Positions 25,457-32,027 of a stretch of DNA of 32,133 nucleotides are shown here, one piece after another. Each line of letters begins with the position of its first letter. Position 1 is the first letter of the stretch. Source of the DNA: Micavibrio sp. UBA5572 (GTDB taxonomy: Bacteria > Pseudomonadota > Alphaproteobacteria > Micavibrionales > Micavibrionaceae). A program made the position numbers and the translations under genes. The notes beneath the pieces were generated by a model. The model was given only the letters and a program-made list of their open reading frames with translations. It had not been told where the DNA came from and made no database searches. The stretch is from NCBI GenBank assembly GCA_002425415.1, contig DIMG01000012.1, positions 1 to 32,133 of the forward strand. The letters run 5' to 3'.

Positions 25457-25852
25457 TCAGAATATAACTCTCTGCCATTCCAATTTTGAATGTTTGAAAT
25501 TCAGAATCACGCCAAGCTTTAATCCGCTGGCGCGAAGATAATTCATAACCTGACCTTTTTCAGAATTTCCAACCTGATCTATCGTTTTTAACTCTACAAT
25601 AATAGAATCCTCTACCACGAAATCAGGAATAAAAACGCCGATAGATTCTTCCCTATAAAAAAGAGGGTATTGTTTTTGACAAGAAAATATCAAACCTGAT
25701 TTTCTGAATGCAATTGCCATAGCATTTTCATATATTTTCTCATGAAATCCATGCCCCACAGAATTCAACACATCCATTGCACAGCCATTAATCTGAAATG
25801 TCATTTCATTTAATCTGTGTTCATCCGTGTTCATCTGTGATTTTAAACTCAT
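25457..25852 (-). CDS. GxxExxY family protein (PD-(D/E)XK nuclease-like)
   Basis: 131 aa. The ATG at 25852 follows 'AAGGA' (inside the end of the previous gene); M7 or M17 are alternatives, since the first 15 residues are encoded by the inverted repeat. The family motif is G35-F-H-E38-K-I-Y41. A PD-(D/E)XK-like core follows: D77 in 'IPDFVV', then E87-L-K89 in 'IIVELKTIDQV', then 'GQVMNYLRASGLKLGVILNF'. The fold suggests a nuclease-like protein, but no activity is established for the family. It lies in the same direction as, and probably within, the sdh transcript. Confidence 0.88.
   Translation of the reverse strand: MSLKSQMNTDEHRLNEMTFQINGCAMDVLNSVGHGFHEKIYENAMAIAFRKSGLIFSCQKQYPLFYREESIGVFIPDFVVEDSIIVELKTIDQVGNSEKGQVMNYLRASGLKLGVILNFKHSKLEWQRVIF
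25823..25847 (-). repeat. Right terminal inverted repeat of the GxxExxY cassette
   Basis: Partner of 25424-25448 in inverted orientation, 22 of 25 matching. The adjacent inner bases 25813-25822 continue the 10-bp tandem GATGAACAC(A/G). The repeat is translated as the start of the GxxExxY protein (KSQMNTDEHR). Confidence 0.8.
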
Positions 25853-25854
25853 TC

Positions 25855-26670
25855 TTAAAAATCCTTACGCGGCACAGAATAGCTCTCGGAATATTTTTGA
25901 GCCAGCTTTTCCAATCGCCCATCATTTTTCATCGTCCGCAACGCCAGATTAATCATATCGCGCAACTGATATTCTCCAGCTACAACGCCATAATATGACC
26001 CGAATGTAAACGCATGTGGAACATTTTCGACCTTACGGATTTTGCCTTTATTATTTTGATCCAATCCGGCAATCATGGCTTGATCTATAAAAATCACATC
26101 GGATTTTTTAGTTAGAATTGATAAAAACATATCTGACAACGTCGCGGTCTGCGGCAAATATTCAAGAGTCGCTTTTGAAAAACCGTTTTGCGACAGCGTA
26201 GCAGATACGTCTCCTTCAATCGCTGGGATCTTGACCGACGGATCATTGATCTTGTCCAGATGACCATCAAATCGCATATCATCAGAACGAACATACGCAT
26301 CCAGAAAAGAAAAAAGGACTGGATCAGTCAACGATAAAAACTTGGAGCGTGCAGGATCAGGCCATAATTCGGAACAAAACGCATCATAACGCCCCGTTCT
26401 AAGACCTTCTATAAAGTTCCCCCATCCAGCCTCTTCGGCCCATTCAATTTTCAGACCAAGCTCTTTACCAATCTCGTTCCAAATCTCGACATCCAGACCA
26501 GACATCACTCCGCTATTCGGGTCTTTAACCATCACTGGTGGCGATATTCCATACCCGCACCGGATGACACCGCTTTTAACCACACGGTCATAAACAGATT
26601 CATTTTCCGCCGCAAAAGCACAAGGAGCAAAAACAACCACCAACAAAAGAGCAAATAATAACGATTTCAT
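25855..26670 (-). CDS. Periplasmic solute-binding protein (transporter substrate-binding domain), second of pair
   Basis: 271 aa with a signal peptide (residues 1-20, 'FALLLVVVFAPCAFA' then AEN). PF00497-type fold: 'DRVVKSGVIRCGYGISPPVM', 'SGLDVEIWNEIGKELGLKIE', 'FIEGLRTGRYDAFCSELWPD', 'PARSKFLSLTDPVL' and C-terminal 'MKNDGRLEKLAQKYSESY'. Two cysteines, C38 and C99, match those of the upstream paralogue and could form a disulfide. The start ATG overlaps the end of that paralogue (ATGA). It may deliver a small molecule to an amino-acid ABC transporter or act as a sensor; no permease is adjacent. Confidence 0.87.
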   Translation of the reverse strand: MKSLLFALLLVVVFAPCAFAAENESVYDRVVKSGVIRCGYGISPPVMVKDPNSGVMSGLDVEIWNEIGKELGLKIEWAEEAGWGNFIEGLRTGRYDAFCSELWPDPARSKFLSLTDPVLFSFLDAYVRSDDMRFDGHLDKINDPSVKIPAIEGDVSATLSQNGFSKATLEYLPQTATLSDMFLSILTKKSDVIFIDQAMIAGLDQNNKGKIRKVENVPHAFTFGSYYGVVAGEYQLRDMINLALRTMKNDGRLEKLAQKYSESYSVPRKDF

Positions 26671-27533
26671 TTTTTACCCTCTGGCATGGAAACATAATGA
26701 GGCCTCACACGTAAAAGAGTAGCGTTATAGTCAGGATGTTTAGCGAGAACCCTATCAAAATAACCTGTTTCTAACATTGTCTGTGTCGTGATATTCAACA
26801 TCGCCTTCAATTTTTCTTCACCGATAGGGAAAGAATAAGTCAAAGGCATCACACGCACCGGATTGCCTAAAACCTGATGAATTTTCCCGGGATTGGCTCG
26901 CATAAAGCCAAGAGCCCCAACAGGCTCAAAAGTAGTCACATCCGCTTTTCCGGTTGCCACCATCATCAGAACATCGGTACTTGCAGAATTTTGACCAACA
27001 CTGATTTTTTGAGCCAAAGGAAATTCTTCTTTTCCAAGAATCTCGTTCATATCACCATCCAGCGACGCATAACGAAGAGTGGCATCATTGGCTTTTTGAA
27101 GGTTATTGTCAAAACGGGCATCACCTTCTCTGGCATACATATAATAGGCCCCATATAAATACGGGTTTGTAAAATCGCTGGCACGCGCCCGTGCTGGGGT
27201 AGCAGAAATAGGGGCACAAACCATATCGTACCGCCCTGTTTGATACCCCTCGAACATCGAGTCGAAACTAACCTCGGAAACCCACTCTATATCAAGCGAT
27301 AATTGCTGCCCAATATGCTCCATCATATCATAACCAATGCCGCTTAATTCTCCGGAATTGGCATCTTTTTCAATAAAAGGAGGCCAGATATAATACCCGC
27401 AACGAATTTTATTATCTTTCATAATCCGGTTATAAACCGCATCATCATCCTTGGCGAAAGCAGGGAAACCCATCGCAAGAGTCAGGGTTAAAACTCCCAA
27501 ACCAACCAACAAAAGCCAAAACCGACCTTGCAT
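26667..27533 (-). CDS. Periplasmic solute-binding protein (transporter substrate-binding domain), first of pair
   Basis: 288 aa with a signal peptide cleaved near residue 27 ('LAMGFPAFA' then KDDD). 'YNRIMKDNKIRCGYYIWPPF', 'SGIGYDMMEHIGQQLSLDIE', 'FEGYQTGRYDMVCAPIS' and 'ATPARARASDFTNPYLY' match the PF00497 fold and run parallel to the next gene, so the two are tandem paralogues. C45 and C106 are shared. The ATG lies 11 bases after the sdhD stop, so it is almost certainly co-transcribed with sdhCD, which is an unusual context for a binding protein. Confidence 0.87.
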   Translation of the reverse strand: MQGRFWLLLVGLGVLTLTLAMGFPAFAKDDDAVYNRIMKDNKIRCGYYIWPPFIEKDANSGELSGIGYDMMEHIGQQLSLDIEWVSEVSFDSMFEGYQTGRYDMVCAPISATPARARASDFTNPYLYGAYYMYAREGDARFDNNLQKANDATLRYASLDGDMNEILGKEEFPLAQKISVGQNSASTDVLMMVATGKADVTTFEPVGALGFMRANPGKIHQVLGNPVRVMPLTYSFPIGEEKLKAMLNITTQTMLETGYFDRVLAKHPDYNATLLRVRPHYVSMPEGKK

Positions 27534-27544
27534 CCTTGTTCTCC

Positions 27545-27946
27545 TTATATCGACAATTTTAAAACCGAAAAAGCTGCCGCCACAAACAAAACCAACGACA
27601 ATAATTTCACACCAATCAACATCAGCGGCTTGGCCTTTTCACAATGAACATAGTCTTCAATCACGACCTGAAGACCCAACGCCATATGATAAAAAACCGA
27701 TCCCAAAAACAACACCATCAAAATCGCATTGACCGGCTGGGCAAAGAAACCCCGTATCGTATAAAGATCAGCCCCCGTAGCCGCCAAAGTCATCGCCGAC
27801 CACACGCCCCATAAAACCAGAGGAATATTAGCTAAAGCCGTAATTTTCTGGTGCATCCAATGGTGCAAACCGGAATGAACCGATCCCAATCCACGCGCAC
27901 GCGCCATCGGTGCTTTAAATGCTGTATCTTCCCATTTCTGAGCCAT
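27545..27946 (-). CDS. sdhD: Succinate dehydrogenase membrane anchor subunit
   Basis: 133 aa with three TM segments (about 34-55, 68-88, 104-128). 'GLHHWMHQKITALANIPLVLW' before and in TM1 is the alphaproteobacterial SdhD signature, and 'FYHMALGLQVVIEDYVH' contains the likely heme b ligand H87. It anchors SdhAB and forms the ubiquinone site with SdhC. The start is 12 bases after the sdhC stop. Downstream the operon continues into two solute-binding proteins rather than sdhA. Confidence 0.94.
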   Translation of the reverse strand: MAQKWEDTAFKAPMARARGLGSVHSGLHHWMHQKITALANIPLVLWGVWSAMTLAATGADLYTIRGFFAQPVNAILMVLFLGSVFYHMALGLQVVIEDYVHCEKAKPLMLIGVKLLSLVLFVAAAFSVLKLSI

Positions 27947-27958
27947 ATCTCTAATCTC

Positions 27959-28345
27959 CTAATAGAAAAACTTGACGCAGCCCCAAACCCCTAAAGTCAG
28001 GGATGCCGCAACCACAAATATAATAACTCCAGCTTTTTCGGCTTGAGGAATAGTCAACAACCGCCCAGTATCCATCAAAAGATGGCGAGTGCCGGAACAC
28101 AAATGAAAGAACAAAGCTCCCGTCCAGCCAAACAAGCAAATCTGCCCAAAAATCGATGTCGCAAAATCACGGAAACATGCATAGGATTCAGAACCATTCG
28201 CCGCCGCAACCAGCATCCACACCAACATCAAAGATCCGACAGACAAAGCAACACCACTCGCACGGTGAAAAATGGATAAGGCCATATTCATGGACCACTT
28301 CCATATCTGGAGATGCGGAGACAAAGGACGGGAAGACAGTGACAT
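27959..28345 (-). CDS. sdhC: Succinate dehydrogenase cytochrome b556 subunit
   Basis: 128 aa from the ATG at 28345, preceded by 'AAGGATATT'; a 25-residue extension to 28420 is rejected because SdhC proteins begin 'RPLSPHLQIWKW'. Three TM segments. 'SIFHRASGVAL' carries the quinone-site residues and 'HLCSGTRHLLMDTG' the heme ligand H81 and H88. It is the first gene of the sdh operon, so its promoter should lie in the 207-bp divergent gap shared with the EF-hand gene; I see no clear -35/-10 pair there. Confidence 0.94.
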   Translation of the reverse strand: MSLSSRPLSPHLQIWKWSMNMALSIFHRASGVALSVGSLMLVWMLVAAANGSESYACFRDFATSIFGQICLFGWTGALFFHLCSGTRHLLMDTGRLLTIPQAEKAGVIIFVVAASLTLGVWGCVKFFY

Positions 28346-28482
28346 GACAATATCCTTAAAAATATATAAATTTGTCAGGATCATAACCGCAAAGCATTCC
28401 TTTGCCAACACTCCCTCCACGCTCTCTCCACAATTCTTCCGACCCCATCACAAAAATTATAGAAATATGACGAAATAAAAGG

Positions 28483-28506
28483 GGGAAATAGTGATCTTTG
28501 ACCGTT
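28483..28506 (+). promoter_or_regulatory. Candidate ECF-sigma promoter upstream of the EF-hand gene
   Basis: 'ggaa' in 'gggaa' (28483-28487) and 'cgtt' (28503-28506) are 15 bases apart, close to the GGAAC-N16-CGTT form of many ECF promoters, and lie 46 bases before the EF-hand ATG. This would fit autoregulation by the ECF sigma encoded next, but such short matches arise by chance. Confidence 0.22.
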
Positions 28507-28552
28507 ATACTCACATCATAGGAATTCTGTTAAAACAAAAAAGAGGCACAAA

Positions 28553-29020
28553 ATGACCAATAAAGACAAATTACTCGCTTTCTCAGCACTAGCCATCCTT
28601 TTGACCGCTGGTTTTCCGGCCTTGGCTCAAGATGGGGACGATGCGCCACCACCAAGCACACAAGACGAACGTCCTGATCGTCCTGATCGCCAAATGTCAG
28701 GCAAGAAAGGCGACCAGCGTCAGGATATGGAAAAACATGGAGCGGAGATGTTTGCCAAAGCCGATACGGATAAAGACGGCTTCTTGACCAAAGAAGAAAT
28801 GCTCAACGCCCATAAAGAGCGTCTGGACGAAATGTTTGCCAAAACAGATGCCGATAAAGACGGAAAATTATCGCCGGAAGAAATGAAAAAAGGCCGTGAG
28901 ATAATGCGCGCTAAATTCAAGGAAAAAATGAAAGACCGGATGCAGGAAAAACGCGAAAAACTTCAGGACATGAAACAAGACATGAAAACAGACAAGCCGG
29001 AAACCCCGGACTCAGAATAA
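28553..29020 (+). CDS. Exported EF-hand calcium-binding protein
   Basis: 155 aa with a signal peptide (residues 1-25, cleavage after 'FPALA'). A Pro/Asp-rich linker ('ERPDRPDRQ') precedes two EF-hands with complete 12-residue loops: D71-TDKDGFLTKE-E82 and D99-ADKDGKLSPE-E110. The hands are near repeats of each other ('MFAKxDxDKDG'). The C-terminus is a highly charged Lys/Met/Asp helix ('KFKEKMKDRMQEKREKLQDM'). Likely a periplasmic Ca2+ binder or sensor. It is 31 bases upstream of an ECF sigma gene in the same direction. Confidence 0.9.
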   Translation: MTNKDKLLAFSALAILLTAGFPALAQDGDDAPPPSTQDERPDRPDRQMSGKKGDQRQDMEKHGAEMFAKADTDKDGFLTKEEMLNAHKERLDEMFAKTDADKDGKLSPEEMKKGREIMRAKFKEKMKDRMQEKREKLQDMKQDMKTDKPETPDSE

Positions 29021-29051
29021 TTTCTTCAGACCCTGTTGAAAGGATAAATGG

Positions 29052-29624
29052 ATGGATAACCATCTGATGACGGAATACATGAGACAGACAGCGGAAGGCG
29101 ACCAGCGCGCCTTTCGTGCACTATCCGAAGCCTTGGGTCAAAAGATTTTTGCCCTTGCCTTTCGCCTGCTATCAGGGGACAGATCAACCGCCGAAGATGT
29201 CTCACAAGACGTCCTTATCAAGCTTTGGCAGTTTGCACCCAAATGGCAGGCCGGAGGATCTGTGCAAGCATGGGTTTCTCGGCTGACCTACAATGCCTGC
29301 ATGGATGTCCACCGCGCACGCAAGAATAAAAACGATGAAATACCCGATCATCTCAGCGTCCCTGAAACGGCTAATGCAACATTGCTCACCAGTGAATACC
29401 GCTCGCTTTTACTCCAAGCCATAGACCGTCTGCCGGATCGCCAGAAAGAAGCTATGCTCTTGACCTACTTCCATGAAAACAGCCGCCGCGAAGTTGCCGC
29501 CAACATGGAAACAACAGAAAAAGCAGTAGAACATTTGATCGCCCGTGGGCTCAAAGCCTTAGGAACTTTAATCCCCGCCAACATCAACGGAGAAAGACAT
29601 GACATTGCCACACACTCTTATTAA
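29052..29624 (+). CDS. ECF-type RNA polymerase sigma factor
   Basis: 190 aa. The ATG at 29052 follows 'AAAGGA'; an ATG at 29048 is out of frame and stops at once. Region 2 spans about 18-85 ('RLLSGDRSTAEDVSQDVLIK' then 'LWQFAPKWQ'), with 'AWVSRLTYNACMDVHRARK'. Region 4 spans about 115-170 ('QAIDRLPDRQKEAMLLTY' and the HTH 'SRREVAANMETTEKAVEHLI'). No regions 1.1 or 3, hence ECF. The upstream EF-hand gene and the overlapping downstream one-TM protein suggest a calcium- or envelope-responsive regulon. Confidence 0.92.
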   Translation: MDNHLMTEYMRQTAEGDQRAFRALSEALGQKIFALAFRLLSGDRSTAEDVSQDVLIKLWQFAPKWQAGGSVQAWVSRLTYNACMDVHRARKNKNDEIPDHLSVPETANATLLTSEYRSLLLQAIDRLPDRQKEAMLLTYFHENSRREVAANMETTEKAVEHLIARGLKALGTLIPANINGERHDIATHSY

Positions 29625-29976
29625 AGATCCTTTTGATCTGCTGGAAACAGACAACAACGTTGTTCCGGTTCTGCCGAAAAACAAATTGGCAACCATGATC
29701 GACCAAGCCCTGACCCATGAACAAATGATGCGTCCCCAACAAAAAAAAACAACGGTCACTTTTTCAAAAACAGGCTGGTGGTCAGGGGGCTTGGCAACGG
29801 CAGCTTGTCTGATTTTATTACTGACATTGTTTCCGCAAAACACCATCAATCAGTTTGAAAAAACGGCCACATCACCGACAATATCAAAACAACTGCCACA
29901 ACTCGATATAGCTTCGGAAGAGGTACAATTTGAACTCAGCGAAATGATGTTTTACGACACACTCGAAGGATTTTAA
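29599..29976 (+). CDS. Putative anti-sigma factor, single TM
   Basis: 125 aa; the ATG at 29599 overlaps the sigma gene by 26 bases. Residues 1-57 are cytoplasmic and helical ('KLATMIDQALTHEQMMRP'), TM about 59-78 ('GWWSGGLATAACLILLLTLF'), then a short acidic periplasmic tail ('EEVQFELSEMMFYDTLEGF'). There is no zinc HxxxCxxC (ZAS) motif. The anti-sigma call rests on topology and on overlap with the sigma gene, not on homology. It converges on mnmC with a 10-base gap. Confidence 0.6.
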   Translation: MTLPHTLIKDPFDLLETDNNVVPVLPKNKLATMIDQALTHEQMMRPQQKKTTVTFSKTGWWSGGLATAACLILLLTLFPQNTINQFEKTATSPTISKQLPQLDIASEEVQFELSEMMFYDTLEGF

Positions 29977-29986
29977 AACCCTTCTT

Positions 29987-31768
29987 TTAAGACCCTTTGC
30001 GTGCCTTACGATCAATAAAACGCTGTGCCGATAAAAATTTTAAAACATTGCGTGGAACAGGTGGACTTTCTCCCGCCATCTGAGCCACAATAATTTCAGC
30101 CCCCAGCGTCGCGGTTGATAACCCATGAGATCCATGAGCCACTGACAAATAAAGCCCATCCCAGTCTGGAACACACCCTATCACCGGAACACGGTCATTT
30201 GCAGCACACCGGAACGCAGCCCGCCCCCCTTTGACAAGAGACACACCGTCATATCCATCCACCACCACAGCCAGCTTTTGCAGCACCTCGACATGATCTT
30301 CTTCGGTCACATCAAGATGATCCAACCAAGGTTTGAATGTTGATCCAACCACCATTGTCCCGTCAAACGGATGCGAGGCATAACCTCCGTGACAAAGATT
30401 GGTTTTTAACCCCGAAAAAATTTCCGGCGGATCCATTAAACTCACCTGACCACGCACAGTATGAATGGGCAACCATGACACATGGGGAAATTTCAAAACA
30501 TCATGCGCACCGGCAAGCACAACAGCGTCATATTCACGATTGTTAACAATCCACACATGGCCTTGTTTGGATAGGCTGCCAACTTCTTCCATGATGATAT
30601 TAGCCGATTGAGCCAAGGCTTCCACAACCAGCTTCGGAGAGATCATTCCGGCATCAGGAAGAAACAAAGCACCATAAGACAAAGGAACACCGCTGATCTC
30701 GCGAGCCTCATCCCGATCCACAATACGGGCATGATCCTTGTGCCATCCCCAGTTTTGTATAAACCCTTCGCTCCGCTTGAGTTTATCCTCATCCAGAATA
30801 ATATGAAGACTGCCACACGGTAAAAGACCAACATCATGACGGGTCTGCAAATCCGAAAACTCACACAAGCCATGCCGGAACGCAGAAGAATAAAAATCGG
30901 CCTCATCACCCAACCGCGCTGTAAACCTCGGATTAAACAATCCACGTAAATTACCAGATCCTCCACTGGCCAATTCATGCTTTTCGTATAAATCAACCAA
31001 AACACCGCGCCGCGCCAATGCAGAACACAAAGACGCTCCGGCAATTCCACCCCCGATCACGGCAACCCGCCCGGGATATTGAATGGCAACGGGCAAAACA
31101 CCTTGTCCGCAAAATTCGCCGACAGTCATATCGCATTTTCGCCCATACCCCCGAACTTTAGAGACCTGAAACCCCGCATTTTTCAATCCTCTGCGCACAA
31201 ACCCAGCGGCAGTAAAAGTTGAAACCCGCGCCCCTGCAGCAGACAATCGCCCCATCTGGGAAAAAATAATATCCGACCACATATCAGGATTTTTAGCCGG
31301 AGCATGCCCATCCAGAAACCAGCAATCAACCGCCCCGTCCAATTGCGGCAACGCACGGTTCACATCATCAAAGATCAGGGTCAACGTCACTTGTGCGGAA
31401 ACACGGATACGGTGCCATCCTCCGATTCTCAATGGATAAAGCTCAACCAATCGCTCCAACCGCCCATCGAACTCGCTGCCCCAATGCGCCAGATATTTCA
31501 ATATATCAGCAGACGACAACGGGTATTTTTCAAATGAAATATAATCAAGCTGCTGATTGGGGCGCGTGCTTTGCTCGAACAACGTCCATGCACATAAAAA
31601 ATTGAGCCCCGTTCCAAATCCTGCCTCGCAAATAGTAAAGCGGCTTTTGCCCTGAAACCGGTTGGGTAAGTCATTTTGCTGTAAAAAGACATGCCTGCTC
31701 TCGGCCAAACCATCCTCGACCGAAAAATAGATGTCATCAAACTGTTCAGAACGAGGAGAAAAAATCAT
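29987..31768 (-). CDS. mnmC: Bifunctional tRNA wobble-uridine modification enzyme MnmC
   Basis: 593 aa from the ATG at 31768; a GTG four codons upstream (31780) is an alternative and neither has a strong Shine-Dalgarno. The N-terminal MnmD methyltransferase domain has 'PRSEQFDDIYFSVEDGLAES', the SAM motif 'FGTGLNFLC' and 'WFLDGHAPAKNPDMW'. The C-terminal MnmC1 FAD oxidoreductase domain starts with the Rossmann motif 'VAVIGGGIAGASL' and has 'NLRGLFNPRF' and 'VAHGSHGLSTATLGAEII'. Together they complete the mnm5 group of mnm5(s2)U34 in certain tRNAs by converting cmnm5 to nm5 and then methylating. Full length. Confidence 0.94.
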   Translation of the reverse strand: MIFSPRSEQFDDIYFSVEDGLAESRHVFLQQNDLPNRFQGKSRFTICEAGFGTGLNFLCAWTLFEQSTRPNQQLDYISFEKYPLSSADILKYLAHWGSEFDGRLERLVELYPLRIGGWHRIRVSAQVTLTLIFDDVNRALPQLDGAVDCWFLDGHAPAKNPDMWSDIIFSQMGRLSAAGARVSTFTAAGFVRRGLKNAGFQVSKVRGYGRKCDMTVGEFCGQGVLPVAIQYPGRVAVIGGGIAGASLCSALARRGVLVDLYEKHELASGGSGNLRGLFNPRFTARLGDEADFYSSAFRHGLCEFSDLQTRHDVGLLPCGSLHIILDEDKLKRSEGFIQNWGWHKDHARIVDRDEAREISGVPLSYGALFLPDAGMISPKLVVEALAQSANIIMEEVGSLSKQGHVWIVNNREYDAVVLAGAHDVLKFPHVSWLPIHTVRGQVSLMDPPEIFSGLKTNLCHGGYASHPFDGTMVVGSTFKPWLDHLDVTEEDHVEVLQKLAVVVDGYDGVSLVKGGRAAFRCAANDRVPVIGCVPDWDGLYLSVAHGSHGLSTATLGAEIIVAQMAGESPPVPRNVLKFLSAQRFIDRKARKGS

Positions 31769-31910
31769 TATACATTTCACTTTTGCAACTCATTCTAACA
31801 AAACCACAGGATAAAAACTATCGCCATAAGCAAGGTTTATTTCACACGGATCGTCATACCGTTGCACAACGGCATCCATTCTTTCTGACCATTAAAACAC
31901 TAGACTTTCC

Positions 31911-31950
31911 GTCATTGCGAGAAACCTTCAGGCAACGCTGCAATCCAGAA
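31911..31950 (+). repeat. Dispersed intergenic repeat, 'gtcattgcgag...gcaatccag' type
   Basis: 'gtcattgcgag' at 31911-31921 and 'gcaatccag' at 31940-31948 form imperfect arms (ATTGC / GCAAT) of a palindrome. This matches the widespread proteobacterial intergenic repeat of general form GTCATTGCGAG-N-GCAATCCAG. It lies in the 259-bp gap between mnmC and the gene at 32028. It is a different family from the 7636-7660 repeat. Confidence 0.5.
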
Positions 31951-32027
31951 AAACCCTCCCATTGCCATCCCACCTTGAATGTTGTTCCCTATTATGCTAT
32001 GCATAAGGAGGAAACACAGGGGTATTG

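Larger units (their letters stand above)
25424..25847 (-). mobile_element. Putative inverted-repeat-bounded cassette carrying a GxxExxY gene
   Basis: About 424 bp bounded by 25-bp imperfect inverted repeats and filled almost entirely by one ORF. The right end holds a 10-bp tandem, read on the minus strand as AGATGAACAC-GGATGAACAC-AGAT. The cassette sits neatly between the stop of the second solute-binding gene (8 bases away) and the ribosome site of sdhA. No transposase is present, so it would be mobilised in trans or be a relic. GxxExxY genes are commonly found with such 'TDEHR'-encoding flanks in unrelated genomes, which supports a mobile origin. No target-site duplication is evident. Confidence 0.6.

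Noticed and set aside
31806..31814. Possible DnaA box ('acaggataa') near the skew change
   Set aside because: Only six of nine bases agree with TGTGGATAA and no second box is seen nearby; not evidence for an origin.
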